Source of the DNA: an uncultured Clostridia bacterium
GTDB lineage: Bacteria; Bacillota; Clostridia; Lachnospirales; Anaerotignaceae
Assembly: GCA_937888765.1 (NCBI GenBank)
Contig: CALASU010000350.1
Coordinates: 1 to 7,868 of the forward strand
Length of the DNA stretch: 7,868 bases
Reading direction: 5' to 3'
Shown here one piece after another: positions 1 through 7,068 of this stretch. The translations under genes and the position numbers were made by a program. How positions within the stretch are numbered: the stretch's first letter is position 1; each line of letters opens with the position of its first letter. The notes under the pieces are model-generated. The model was not told the origin of the DNA. It ran no database searches and was given only the letters and a program-made list of their open reading frames with translations.

Positions 1-152
1 TAAGGTTCGGTATGCTTAATTTTTATCAGTGTTCAATTTGGTATTGCAATTTACGATTTTTTTAAATTTTCATATAGCAAAGTTTATTTTTAGCTTGAAA
101 TAGGGTGTATATAATAGGAAGAAACTCGAACTGAACTGAAGGAAAGAGTTGA

Positions 153-192
153 TTTATTTATTCGCAAAACGATACTTTTACGAATAAATAAA
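153..192. repeat. 12-bp perfect inverted repeat (hairpin)
   Basis: The arms 153-164 (TTTATTTATTCG) and 181-192 are exact reverse complements. Inside them, after one C-A mismatch, AAAA (166-169) can pair with TTTT (176-179), leaving a 6-nt loop. Outside, 143-148 can pair with 195-200 across small unpaired bulges. The stem is AT-rich, so its stability is modest. A short T run follows on the plus strand (196-200), so it could act as a weak plus-strand terminator, but there is no known gene upstream of it. Confidence 0.7.
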
Positions 193-217
193 GACTTTTT
201 GAAACGACTTGATTCAT
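158..217 (-). CDS. Possible 19-aa micro-ORF, unknown
   Basis: A short minus-strand frame starts with ATG at 215-217 and ends with TAA at 158-160, encoding MNQVVSKSLYLFVKVSFCE. An AAGGA motif sits 8 nt upstream of the ATG, and a TATAAT hexamer lies at 234-239, with a poor -35 (TTTTTA, 257-262) at 17-bp spacing. The peptide has a short hydrophobic centre. The 3' end of the frame runs into the 153-192 hairpin. I recognise no family. It could be chance in AT-rich DNA, a leader peptide or a very small toxin-like peptide; chance is the most likely. Confidence 0.15.
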   Translation of the reverse strand: MNQVVSKSLYLFVKVSFCE

Positions 218-390
218 TTTTCTTTTCCTTCAAATTATACTTAAATTTTTGCTATATAAAAACTACTTTCCTCTCATCGGTTTTTAAAATCAAAATTCCT
301 CTTTAAAAATTGAGTTTCAAACTTCCTTATTTCTTTCAGCTCATTCAACCAAACATCAAGCCATAACCAAATTTGATTCCAAAAATTCTG

Positions 391-429
391 AAAATAAAAA
401 CAGATCGAATGCCTGATTCGACCTGTTTT
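391..429 (-). terminator. Intrinsic terminator of the M23 peptidase gene
   Basis: On the minus strand a 14-bp stem (arms 416-429 and 397-410, one G-U pair) with a 5-nt loop (411-415) is followed by a T-rich tract reading TTTTTATTTT. It starts 15 nt beyond the TAA stop of the peptidase gene. The plus-strand arm is also followed by T residues, so some activity in the other direction is possible. Confidence 0.9.
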
Positions 430-444
430 GAAATTTCTGTTTTC

Positions 445-1599
445 TTACAGATAATTATGAGGATTTACGTAGCTGCCATTCTTAGATACAGTAAAATGAC
501 AATGATTACCTGTGGACCAACCTGTGCTGCCGCATTTTGCAACTGTCTGACCTTTGCTTACAATCTGACCTTTTTTCGCAACCAGCGAAGAATTATGACC
601 ATACAGTGTTGTCAGACCGCCGCCATGGTCAATGATGATTGTATACCCATAACCATTCATCCAGCCGGAATATGTAACTTTACCTGCCTGCGCCGCAACA
701 ATCGCTGTACCATAACCGCCGGGAATATCCAGACCATTATGGAATTCACGTTTGCCAGAAATCGGGCTGGTACGATAGCCATACTCACTGCTGATTCTGC
801 TATAACCGGGAACGGGCCAAGCAAACTGACCGTTGCCGGTTATATATACCTGTTTGCTGCTGTTATTGCTTCGGCTCAGCTGTGTCATCTGGTTCAGAAC
901 GCTCTGTTCCAGTTTTTCATTGGCTTTTACCATCTGTTCGTACTTCTTCAGATCACTTTCATAAGTATCGAAAATCGCTTTCTTTTCATCTACTACTTTC
1001 TGCTGTTCTGCCAGTTTTACCTTGTGTTCTGCCAATACAGCTTCTTGTTCCTTACGGCTTTCTTTGATCTCATCTCGCTTTGCCTGAATGGTTGCCTGAA
1101 TCTCTTCCAGCTTTGTCAGAATATCCTTATCAAATGCCATGATGTCATTCACATACTGCATTCTTAAAAAGAGATCCGAAAAGCTTTCTGATTCTAAGAG
1201 AATCTCAAAGTAGCCCGTAGATCCTTTCTGCTGCAGGAATCGCATACGACTGCCAAGCAGTTCAAACTGTTCATCACGCTTAGCAGTTGCTTCCTCCAGT
1301 TCCTTTTCAGCGGCTTTCAGTTTCTCTGTCAGAAAGTTCAGCTGTTCCTGCGCTTCGTCTACCTCTGCCTGCAGACTGTTCAGCACCTTATCCAATGCAT
1401 CCATTTCCTGCTCCAGAGAAGCCTGTTTGTTTTTGATGTTTGAAATTTCTTTCTTTGCTTTTTCTGTGCTTGCTGCCAGATTCTTTCTCTTTTGCTGTAA
1501 TTCAGATAAAGAAGCCGCACTTGCTTCATACGCAGGTACAGTACAAGCCATCATCAGCAATGCCAGAAACGCACATGTCCATTTTTTTAATCGTCTCAT
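445..1599 (-). CDS. Secreted coiled-coil M23-family murein hydrolase (PcsB/EnvC-like)
   Basis: This 384-aa protein probably cuts peptidoglycan cross-links or stem peptides outside the membrane during growth or daughter-cell separation. A basic start (MRRLKK), a hydrophobic stretch at residues 8-23 and an AxA-type site near 26-29 form a signal peptide; a Cys at 19 makes only a weak lipobox. Residues about 31-245 are charged, heptad-like coiled coil, interrupted near 117-155 by a hydrophobic segment, as in PcsB/CwlO-like proteins. The M23 domain spans about 258-384. By LytM precedent the zinc ligands are H287, D291 and H368, and the catalytic histidines are H334 and H366. The final motif is HCHFT where HLHFE is common. 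Family members of this layout are often controlled by the FtsEX complex; ftsEX is not visible here. The start is supported by GAGG 7 nt upstream and by the signal peptide. It has its own promoter and a strong terminator. Confidence 0.9.
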   Translation of the reverse strand: MRRLKKWTCAFLALLMMACTVPAYEASAASLSELQQKRKNLAASTEKAKKEISNIKNKQASLEQEMDALDKVLNSLQAEVDEAQEQLNFLTEKLKAAEKELEEATAKRDEQFELLGSRMRFLQQKGSTGYFEILLESESFSDLFLRMQYVNDIMAFDKDILTKLEEIQATIQAKRDEIKESRKEQEAVLAEHKVKLAEQQKVVDEKKAIFDTYESDLKKYEQMVKANEKLEQSVLNQMTQLSRSNNSSKQVYITGNGQFAWPVPGYSRISSEYGYRTSPISGKREFHNGLDIPGGYGTAIVAAQAGKVTYSGWMNGYGYTIIIDHGGGLTTLYGHNSSLVAKKGQIVSKGQTVAKCGSTGWSTGNHCHFTVSKNGSYVNPHNYL

Positions 1600-1634
1600 A
1601 GTCTAACCTCAATTTCTTATAATATCTCTATACT

Positions 1635-1662
1635 ATTATAAAGGTTTTGCGGCGTTTTTCAA
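1635..1662 (-). promoter_or_regulatory. Sigma-A-type promoter for the M23 peptidase gene
   Basis: TTGAAA (1657-1662) and a perfect TATAAT (1635-1640) are separated by 16 bp in the gap between the PPTase stop and the peptidase start. Transcription would begin near 1628, giving a 5' leader of about 30 nt. This suggests that the peptidase gene is transcribed on its own rather than only from leuS or PPTase transcripts. There is no terminator-like hairpin between the PPTase stop and this promoter. Confidence 0.75.
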
Positions 1663-1671
1663 TCAAATTCT

Positions 1672-2367
1672 TCATCTTTTCGTTTTTTTTAAGATTTTTT
1701 TGCTCATTTCCTCAAAATCCGTCAGAATCTCATTTCTTTCACTGCAAATACAGAGTGCATATTCTGGCAGCAGTTCCATATATTCCCGTATATAAAGCCG
1801 TTTACTTTCAAAAGCAATCTCATCTGTCAGCGTTTCTTCCTTATTATATAGGTCTGTTTTCACAAAGGAAATCTGCTCAAGCGGCAAGCGAAGTCCCCGC
1901 CCGTCCCATTTGATGACACTTTCCTTTCTTGCCCAGAGCCGATAAAACAAAAGTCTTGCTTCTTCCTGCGGAAGTCCCTGCAAGAATCGTTCTTCCGCGA
2001 CCGACAAAATCCGATTTGTTCTTTTGGGGATATTCTCTTTTACCTTCTGCAGATCAACACCAACCGGAGTATCTCCAAACGCACAGACAGCATATTCTCC
2101 TGAATGGGATACATTAAAGAAAAAAGATTCTCCGGGCAGATATGATTTTCCGTGTTCGCCCTTTCTGATCTGAGAAATCTGCTCTGTCCGCCCTACTTTT
2201 ATAAAGGCTTCTCTCAGCAGAAGCCCCGCCGCCAGAGAAAGCCTGCGGGCTGTCGGCTGTTTCAGTTTTTCGATTGCATTTCGCCGTTCTTCTGTTACCA
2301 GAGTAAGTGCCTTTTCAAACTCTTCTTCCTTCAATTGTTTTATATCAAAAAGGATTGTCTGTATCAT
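1672..2367 (-). CDS. Sfp-type 4'-phosphopantetheinyl transferase
   Basis: This 231-aa cytoplasmic enzyme should transfer phosphopantetheine from coenzyme A to a serine of acyl or peptidyl carrier proteins. Length and motifs fit the Sfp/Gsp two-lobed family (Sfp is 224 aa): FNVSHSG at 84-90, GVD at 103-105, and WARKES at 145-150. D105 and E149 match the magnesium-binding acids of Sfp (D107, E151); the middle acid (E109 in Sfp) is Gln107 here. The C-terminus is Lys-rich. No polyketide, peptide-synthetase or fatty-acid gene is visible nearby, so the target carrier protein cannot be told from context. The ATG is supported by an AAAGGAAG ribosome site about 7 nt upstream. It lies 76 nt downstream of leuS with a terminator in between; no good promoter was found in that gap, so it may rely on read-through. 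Confidence 0.9.
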   Translation of the reverse strand: MIQTILFDIKQLKEEEFEKALTLVTEERRNAIEKLKQPTARRLSLAAGLLLREAFIKVGRTEQISQIRKGEHGKSYLPGESFFFNVSHSGEYAVCAFGDTPVGVDLQKVKENIPKRTNRILSVAEERFLQGLPQEEARLLFYRLWARKESVIKWDGRGLRLPLEQISFVKTDLYNKEETLTDEIAFESKRLYIREYMELLPEYALCICSERNEILTDFEEMSKKILKKTKR

Positions 2368-2397
2368 ATATTCTTCCTTTCATACAAAACTTCACAT

Positions 2398-2429
2398 AAA
2401 AATAACAGGGAGATTTCTCCCCCTGTTAT
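2398..2429 (-). terminator. Intrinsic terminator after leuS
   Basis: On the minus strand, AUAACAGGG (2421-2429) pairs with CCCUGUUAU (2402-2410), with further G/C-rich pairing inside the loop and a five-U run at the 3' end. It begins 14 nt after the leuS stop. It separates leuS from the PPTase gene and may let some transcription through. Confidence 0.85.
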
Positions 2430-2443
2430 CCTATCCAATCTGA

Positions 2444-4858
2444 TTACTTTACAATCAGGTTTACAATCTTGCCGGGTACATAGATTTCTTTTACGATTTC
2501 TTTACCTTCAATACGAGAAGCCAGAACTTCTTTCGCCTGTGCCAGAACGTCTTCTTTTGCAGCATCTTTGGAGATTTCCATTGTACCTCTCAGTTTGCCG
2601 CCGATCTGCAGAGCAATTTCAATTGTATCCAGTACCAGTTTACTTTCGTCAGCTTTCGGCCAGCCTGCATCGAATACTGTGCTGTCATGACCCAGTTCTC
2701 TCCACAGTTCTTCTGCAATGTGGGGAGCCATAGGTGCCAGCAGAATTGCCAGAGTTTCCAGTGTTTCTTTAGCCAGACCGTTTTCGCGTCTTGCTACATC
2801 TGTCAGCTTGTTTGTAGCTTCCATCAATGTACTTACGATTGTATTCATCGCCAGTGCATCAATACGACTTGTTACATCGGCGATCATTTTGTTCACGATA
2901 TATTCTTCTTCTTTTGTTGCAGCCTTAGGTGTATCTTTGTAGTTGTATGTCAGTTTCCAAACTTTGTTCAGGAAACGGAATACACCGTCGATACCGCTGT
3001 CGTCCCAGTCACAATCCAGTTCAGGGGGACCTACGAACAGTTCGTACATTCTCAGAGAGTCACAGCCGTATTTGCTTACCAGATCATCGGGAGAAACTAC
3101 GTTACCGATGGATTTGGACATCTTGCCGCCGTTCTTTGTAATCATACCCTGGTTGAACAGTTTTGTGAAAGGTTCATCGAAAGGTACAGCACCGATATCA
3201 TACAGGAATTTTGTATAGAAACGAGCATACAGCAGGTGCAGTACAGCGTGTTCGATACCACCTACATACAGGTCAACAGGTGCCCATTTTTTCAGAGCGT
3301 CCATGCTTGCCATTTCTTTATCATTGTGGTTATCTACATAACGCAGGAAATACCAGCTGGAGCCTGCCCACTGAGGCATTGTGTTTGTTTCACGTTTTGC
3401 AGGGCCGCCGCATTTAGGACAGGTTGTGTTTACCCATTCATCAATGTGAGCCAGAGGAGATTCGCCTGTGTCTGTAGGTTTGTAGGATTCTACCTCGGGC
3501 AGCAGTACGGGCAGCTGATCTTCGGGAACAGCTACTGCACCACAGCAGTCACAGTGAACGATGGGAATAGGTTCGCCCCAGTATCTCTGTCTGGAGAATA
3601 CCCAGTCACGCAGTTTGTAGTTCACTGTCTTTTTACCCCAGCCTTTTTCTTCCATCAGGAAAGGTACTTTTTCTTTTGCTTCTGTTACTGTCATACCGTC
3701 CCAGTCGCCGGAGTTGATTACGATACCTTCGCCTGCAAATGCTTCTTCCAGTACTTCAGGCAGTTCTCTGTCCAGAGGTTTGATAACGGGGATGATAGGC
3801 AGATCGAATTTTTTCGCAAATGCGAAGTCACGTTCATCATGTGCGGGTACACACATAACCGCACCTGTACCATAGTCAGCCAGTACATAGTCAGCAACCC
3901 AGATAGGGATTTCTTTGCCGTTTACAGGGTTTACACAGTAAGAGCCTGTGAATGCACCTGTTTTTTCTTTATCTGTCATACGGTCAACAGAGGATTTTAC
4001 GGATGCATCGAAGCAGTATTTGTCTACAGCTTCTTTGCATTCGGGTTTTACCAGAGAGGCCAGACCTGCATATTCGGGAGCCAGTACCATGAAGGAACAG
4101 CCGTGCAGTGTGTCGGGTCTTGTTGTATAAACTGTGATTTTTTCGTCAGAACCAACGACAGGGAAATCAACTTCCGCACCATAGCTCTTACCAATCCAGT
4201 CAGACTGCATTTTCTTTACTTTTTCGGACCAATCCAGTTTGTTCAGGTCTTCCAGCAGTCTGTCAGCATATTCTGTGATTTTCAGCATCCACTGACGCAG
4301 GTTTTTCTTTGTAACAGTTGCGCCGCAGCGTTCACATTTACCGCCTGCAGCTTCTTCGTTTGCCAGTACGCATTTACAGCTGGGGCACCAGTTCAGGGGC
4401 ATTTCTTTTTCGTAAGCCAGACCTTTTTCAAACATTTTTACAAAGATCCACTGTGTCCATTTGTAGTAGCCGGGATCTGTTGTATCTACTTCTCTGTCCC
4501 AGTCATACAGAGCACTGATTTCGTGCAGCTGTCTTTTTACATTTGCGATGCTGTCTGCTGTAGCAATACGAGGATGAATGTTGTTTTTGATCGCAAAGTT
4601 TTCCGCGGGCAGACCGAATGCGTCCCAACCCATGGGATGCAGTACCTGATAGCCCTGCAGTACTTTGTAACGGCTCACAACGTCAGACAGAACGTAGCCT
4701 CTCCAGTGACCAACGTGCAAACCTTTTGCGGAAGGATAAGGGAACATATCCAGACAATAGAATCTGGGCTTTACGTCATCCTCTTTGTTTACAGGATTTT
4801 TTTCCCATTCTTCACGCCATTTTTTTTCGATTCTTGTAAAATCATAGCGACTTTCCAT
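2444..4858 (-). CDS. leuS: Leucyl-tRNA synthetase
   Basis: This class I enzyme charges tRNA-Leu with leucine in the cytoplasm and edits wrongly charged tRNA. At 804 aa it matches the usual Firmicutes length. The HIGH motif is HVGH (48-51) and KMSKS is at 579-583. The CP1 editing domain (about 225-415) carries TTRPDT (245-250) and the AHDERDF segment (339-345) that holds the conserved editing aspartate. Cysteine pairs at 158/161 and 175/178 form a zinc-ribbon-like insert; more cysteine pairs occur at 436-439 and 480-483. The C-terminal part is the anticodon-binding helical domain and a small tRNA-binding tail. The start at 4856-4858 (MESRYDF) is chosen because an AAGGAGG site lies 8 nt upstream. 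The same frame extends upstream to 4957, but that part is the T-box and terminator, not protein. It is regulated by the T-box leader. Confidence 0.98.
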   Translation of the reverse strand: MESRYDFTRIEKKWREEWEKNPVNKEDDVKPRFYCLDMFPYPSAKGLHVGHWRGYVLSDVVSRYKVLQGYQVLHPMGWDAFGLPAENFAIKNNIHPRIATADSIANVKRQLHEISALYDWDREVDTTDPGYYKWTQWIFVKMFEKGLAYEKEMPLNWCPSCKCVLANEEAAGGKCERCGATVTKKNLRQWMLKITEYADRLLEDLNKLDWSEKVKKMQSDWIGKSYGAEVDFPVVGSDEKITVYTTRPDTLHGCSFMVLAPEYAGLASLVKPECKEAVDKYCFDASVKSSVDRMTDKEKTGAFTGSYCVNPVNGKEIPIWVADYVLADYGTGAVMCVPAHDERDFAFAKKFDLPIIPVIKPLDRELPEVLEEAFAGEGIVINSGDWDGMTVTEAKEKVPFLMEEKGWGKKTVNYKLRDWVFSRQRYWGEPIPIVHCDCCGAVAVPEDQLPVLLPEVESYKPTDTGESPLAHIDEWVNTTCPKCGGPAKRETNTMPQWAGSSWYFLRYVDNHNDKEMASMDALKKWAPVDLYVGGIEHAVLHLLYARFYTKFLYDIGAVPFDEPFTKLFNQGMITKNGGKMSKSIGNVVSPDDLVSKYGCDSLRMYELFVGPPELDCDWDDSGIDGVFRFLNKVWKLTYNYKDTPKAATKEEEYIVNKMIADVTSRIDALAMNTIVSTLMEATNKLTDVARRENGLAKETLETLAILLAPMAPHIAEELWRELGHDSTVFDAGWPKADESKLVLDTIEIALQIGGKLRGTMEISKDAAKEDVLAQAKEVLASRIEGKEIVKEIYVPGKIVNLIVK

Positions 4859-4866
4859 TTGAAATT

Positions 4867-4873
4867 CCTCCTT
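4867..4873 (-). promoter_or_regulatory. leuS ribosome binding site (decides the start)
   Basis: AAGGAGG lies 8 nt upstream of the ATG at 4856-4858 and downstream of the T-box terminator. It supports the 804-aa start over in-frame ATG codons inside the leader (for example 4955-4957). Confidence 0.92.
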
Positions 4874-4907
4874 CAACTTTTCAAATCTCTTCGACCAGAG
4901 AAAGGTC

Positions 4908-4939
4908 AAAAAAAACCTTCGTCTCATTAGAGACGAAGG
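4908..4939 (-). terminator. T-box regulated terminator in the leuS leader
   Basis: A perfect 10-bp stem (arms 4930-4939 and 4916-4925, CCTTCGTCTC with its complement) with a 4-nt loop is followed by eight U residues. It ends about 50 nt before the leuS start. Its 5' arm also pairs with the T-box sequence, so the terminator and antiterminator exclude each other. Confidence 0.95.
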
Positions 4940-5162
4940 GATTCTCCGTGTTACCACTCTAGTTTGCCCTGAATCATCAGGACACGCTCTTATGCCTTTT
5001 AACGGGGGCGGCCGCTGTAACCTACTTTCGTGATCTGTTCACGGGTTCAGTCCAGAACTCCAAGGCCAGTTCGGTCTTTTCCTTTTGCCGACTCACAGCA
5101 CCCGTCGGCTCTCTGCAAAAAAGAGAAAAGACTTACTATTCCTTATCAAAGTCTTTATCATG
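4908..5162 (-). promoter_or_regulatory. Leucine T-box leader of leuS
   Basis: This RNA leader binds tRNA-Leu; uncharged tRNA stabilises the antiterminator and turns leuS on. Seen in RNA order: the AGUA motif of the specifier loop (about 5134-5137); an upper Stem I helix (5125-5132 with 5074-5081); a distal hairpin GCCGAC/GUCGGC (5104-5109 with 5087-5092) preceded by AGAG; and the 3' side of the specifier loop, CGAACUGG, followed by CCUU, which pairs with AAGG upstream. CUG (5067-5069), a leucine codon, thus sits in the loop and is followed by a purine. Stem III is a 7-bp hairpin (4977-4983 with 4966-4972). The T-box reads AGAGUGGUAACACGGAG (4944-4960). UGGU (4953-4956) can pair with the tRNA ACCA end, and UGGU fits the A discriminator of tRNA-Leu. 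Antiterminator pairs are AGAG:CUCU and ACGGAG:CUUCGU. Confidence 0.95.
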
Positions 5163-5168
5163 GAATTA

Positions 5169-5197
5169 TTTATATCATATTTACCAAAAAAAATCAA
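5169..5197 (-). promoter_or_regulatory. Sigma-A-type promoter for the leuS T-box transcript
   Basis: TTGATT (5192-5197) and TATAAA (5169-5174) are separated by exactly 17 bp. Transcription would start near 5162, directly before the first paired bases of Stem I, which is where a T-box transcript should begin. Confidence 0.75.
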
Positions 5198-5216
5198 GTA
5201 TTTTTAGGAAAATTAT

Positions 5217-5240
5217 AAAAGTATACAATGCACATTATAC
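5217..5240 (-). terminator. Weak possible terminator after the ABC exporter genes
   Basis: Ten nucleotides beyond the exporter stop codon, GTATA (5236-5240) can pair with TATAC (5221-5225), with a few more inner A-U/G-C pairs across a bulge, followed by TTTTAT. The stem is short and AT-rich. No better terminator is visible before the leuS promoter, so read-through into the T-box leader is possible. Confidence 0.3.
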
Positions 5241-5250
5241 AAACCTTTTG

Positions 5251-7068
5251 TTAAATCGCTTCATTTTGTTCAAACTGATTTGTATACAAGTTATAATAGA
5301 AACCTTTTTTCTCCATCAGCTGTGCATGATTACCCCTTTCGATGATCTCCCCATGGTTGACAACCGCAATCAGATCGGCATCCTTGATGGTGCTCAGACG
5401 ATGTGCAATCACAAAATTCGTTCTGCCCTTCATCAGATTATGCATCGCTTCCTGAATCTTCACTTCCGTTCTGGTATCGACACTGCTTGTCGCTTCGTCC
5501 AGAATCAGAATCGAAGGATTTGCAAGGATTGCTCTTGCAATGGAAATCATCTGCCGCTGCCCCTGGCTGAGGTTGCCGCCGCCGTCTGTCAGAAGTGTAT
5601 CATAGCCATCGGGCAGTCTGCGGATAAATTCATGGGCATTGGCAAGCTTTGCCGCCTGCTTAATCTCTTCTTCTGTTGCGTCCAGTCTGCCGTAGCGGAT
5701 ATTTTCCTTGATAGAATCTGTAAATAAATACGTATCCTGCAAAACGATGCTTAAGGCAGAACGCAAACTTTTCCGCTTTGTCTGATAGATGTCATGTCCG
5801 TCAATGGTAATCGTACCACTGTCAATATCATAGAAGCGTGTCAGCAGATTGATGATCGTCGTCTTGCCTGCCCCTGTCGGGCCAACAAAGGCAATCGTCT
5901 GCCCCGGTCTTGCATACAGGTTCACGTGTTTCAGAATGGGATGCCCCTCTTCATAGGAGAAGTTGACATCTGTCAGAACCACATCGCCCTCTATTTCGCC
6001 CATCTCATAGGCATCTGCTGTATCGGGTGCTTCTTCTTCCTCATCCAGCACTTCGAACACACGTTCCGCACCTGCGATTGCGGAGAAAACTGTGTTGACC
6101 TGGCTCGCCAGTTCTGTCAGCGGTCTTGCAAACTGCTTGGAATAAATGATAAAGTTGGAGATCGTACCCAATGTCACAGCACCGCCTGTAAGCATCAGAA
6201 TACCGCCCAGTGCAACAACCACCGCATAGGTCATATTGTTCAGTGCTGTCATCATAGGCCCCATTGCCCCTGCAAAGATTTCCGCACGCACACTGACCTG
6301 CAGCAGATCGTTATTCAGTGTTTCAAACTCCTTAATCGCTTCTTCTTCACGGCAGAATGTCTTGACTACCTTCTGTCCGGAGATGGTTTCTTCAATAGAA
6401 CCGTTCAGCTTCCCAAGACGCTCCTGCTTTTCCTTGAAATACGTTCTGGAATGGGAAGCAATCCATTTTGTGCCAAGAAGCATCACAGGAACAGTCGCCA
6501 CAGTTGCAATCGTAAGCGGAATACTCAGATACAGCATCATACCTAACGTTGCAACGACTGTCAGAATACTCTGGAATACCTGAGAAATCGTATTATTCAA
6601 TGCCATAGATACATTATCTACATCATTTGTCACGCGGCTCATCAGTTCGCCATGTGTTGTCGCATCAAAATACTTCAAAGGCAGCTTCTGGAACTTTTCA
6701 AACAGTTCCTTTCTCAGTTCTGCAACGGTATTCTGTCCGATCTTCATCATCAGATAACTCTGCATCCATGTAGCAATGGAAGAACAGGCATAAAACACAA
6801 ACAGCATAACGCAGGTTTTCCATAACCCTGTAAAATCAAATACAGCAATATTTTCGTCAATCGCTACCCCGATCCAGCGGGTTGCAAATACCGTACCTAC
6901 TGTTGTAAACGCCGTGCAGAGCAATGCCAGCAGAAGGATATGCCAGTATCTGCCCAGATAGCGGAACAGACGGATCAATGTCTTTTTGGTATGTTTCGGC
7001 TTTTTGTGCTCCATCATACGTCGTGCACCGGGGCCGTCGGGGCCTTTTCTCATATTTTTATCAGACAT
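5251..7068 (-). CDS. ABC exporter half-transporter, consensus-site subunit
   Basis: This 605-aa membrane protein has the usual exporter half-size: six transmembrane helices (about 43-65, 85-107, 160-182, 184-204, 275-297 and 300-325) followed by an ATPase domain (about 360-600). Motifs: A-loop Y372, Walker A GPTGAGKTT (396-404, K402), Q-loop Q444, signature LSQGQ (500-504, third residue Gln instead of Gly), Walker B ILILDE with catalytic E525, SSVD D-loop and switch H556. The Gly/Pro/Arg-rich N-terminus before the first helix resembles other second subunits of heterodimeric exporters. The start is supported by GGGG 9 nt upstream and by the 8-nt overlap with the previous gene, which suggests translational coupling. 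The partner is the gene before it. The substrate (drug, lipid or peptide) cannot be read from the sequence. Confidence 0.93.
   Translation of the reverse strand: MSDKNMRKGPDGPGARRMMEHKKPKHTKKTLIRLFRYLGRYWHILLLALLCTAFTTVGTVFATRWIGVAIDENIAVFDFTGLWKTCVMLFVFYACSSIATWMQSYLMMKIGQNTVAELRKELFEKFQKLPLKYFDATTHGELMSRVTNDVDNVSMALNNTISQVFQSILTVVATLGMMLYLSIPLTIATVATVPVMLLGTKWIASHSRTYFKEKQERLGKLNGSIEETISGQKVVKTFCREEEAIKEFETLNNDLLQVSVRAEIFAGAMGPMMTALNNMTYAVVVALGGILMLTGGAVTLGTISNFIIYSKQFARPLTELASQVNTVFSAIAGAERVFEVLDEEEEAPDTADAYEMGEIEGDVVLTDVNFSYEEGHPILKHVNLYARPGQTIAFVGPTGAGKTTIINLLTRFYDIDSGTITIDGHDIYQTKRKSLRSALSIVLQDTYLFTDSIKENIRYGRLDATEEEIKQAAKLANAHEFIRRLPDGYDTLLTDGGGNLSQGQRQMISIARAILANPSILILDEATSSVDTRTEVKIQEAMHNLMKGRTNFVIAHRLSTIKDADLIAVVNHGEIIERGNHAQLMEKKGFYYNLYTNQFEQNEAI

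Larger units (their letters stand above)
1..390. other. AT-rich gene-free region with nested inverted repeats
   Basis: This stretch between the left edge and the terminator of the M23 peptidase gene has no convincing protein gene on either strand. It is clearly more AT-rich than the rest of the window. It contains several inverted repeats placed roughly one inside another: 67-81 with 248-262 (10 bp perfect core at 72-81/248-257), 137-145 with 224-232 (9 bp), and 153-164 with 181-192 (12 bp perfect). A possible 19-codon ORF lies on the minus strand at 158-217. No transposase, tRNA-like fold or tandem repeat was seen. It may be a decayed or non-autonomous element, a structured RNA or plain spacer; the sequence alone does not decide. 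Confidence 0.6.

Noticed and set aside
286..390. Minus-strand open stretch downstream of the M23 stop whose translation looks partly protein-like (charged and aromatic residues)
   Set aside because: It is in frame with the peptidase after its stop codon, has no proper start codon with a ribosome site, and is preceded by the terminator. AT-rich DNA readily gives Lys/Asn/Phe/Leu-rich frames.
373..1167. Plus-strand 264-codon open frame opposite the M23 peptidase gene
   Set aside because: It runs antisense to a well-supported gene and starts inside or before its terminator. Its translation has no recognisable domain.
2687..4930. Very long (747-codon) plus-strand open frame opposite leuS
   Set aside because: It is an exact antisense shadow of leuS. 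Its translation is rich in Cys, Phe, Gln and Arg without recognisable motifs, and follows from leuS codon bias. leuS itself has every family motif.
5221..5253. TATAAT-like hexamer just after the exporter stop codon as a second leuS promoter
   Set aside because: No acceptable -35 lies at the right distance, and the TTGATT-17-TATAAA pair nearer the T-box is better placed.
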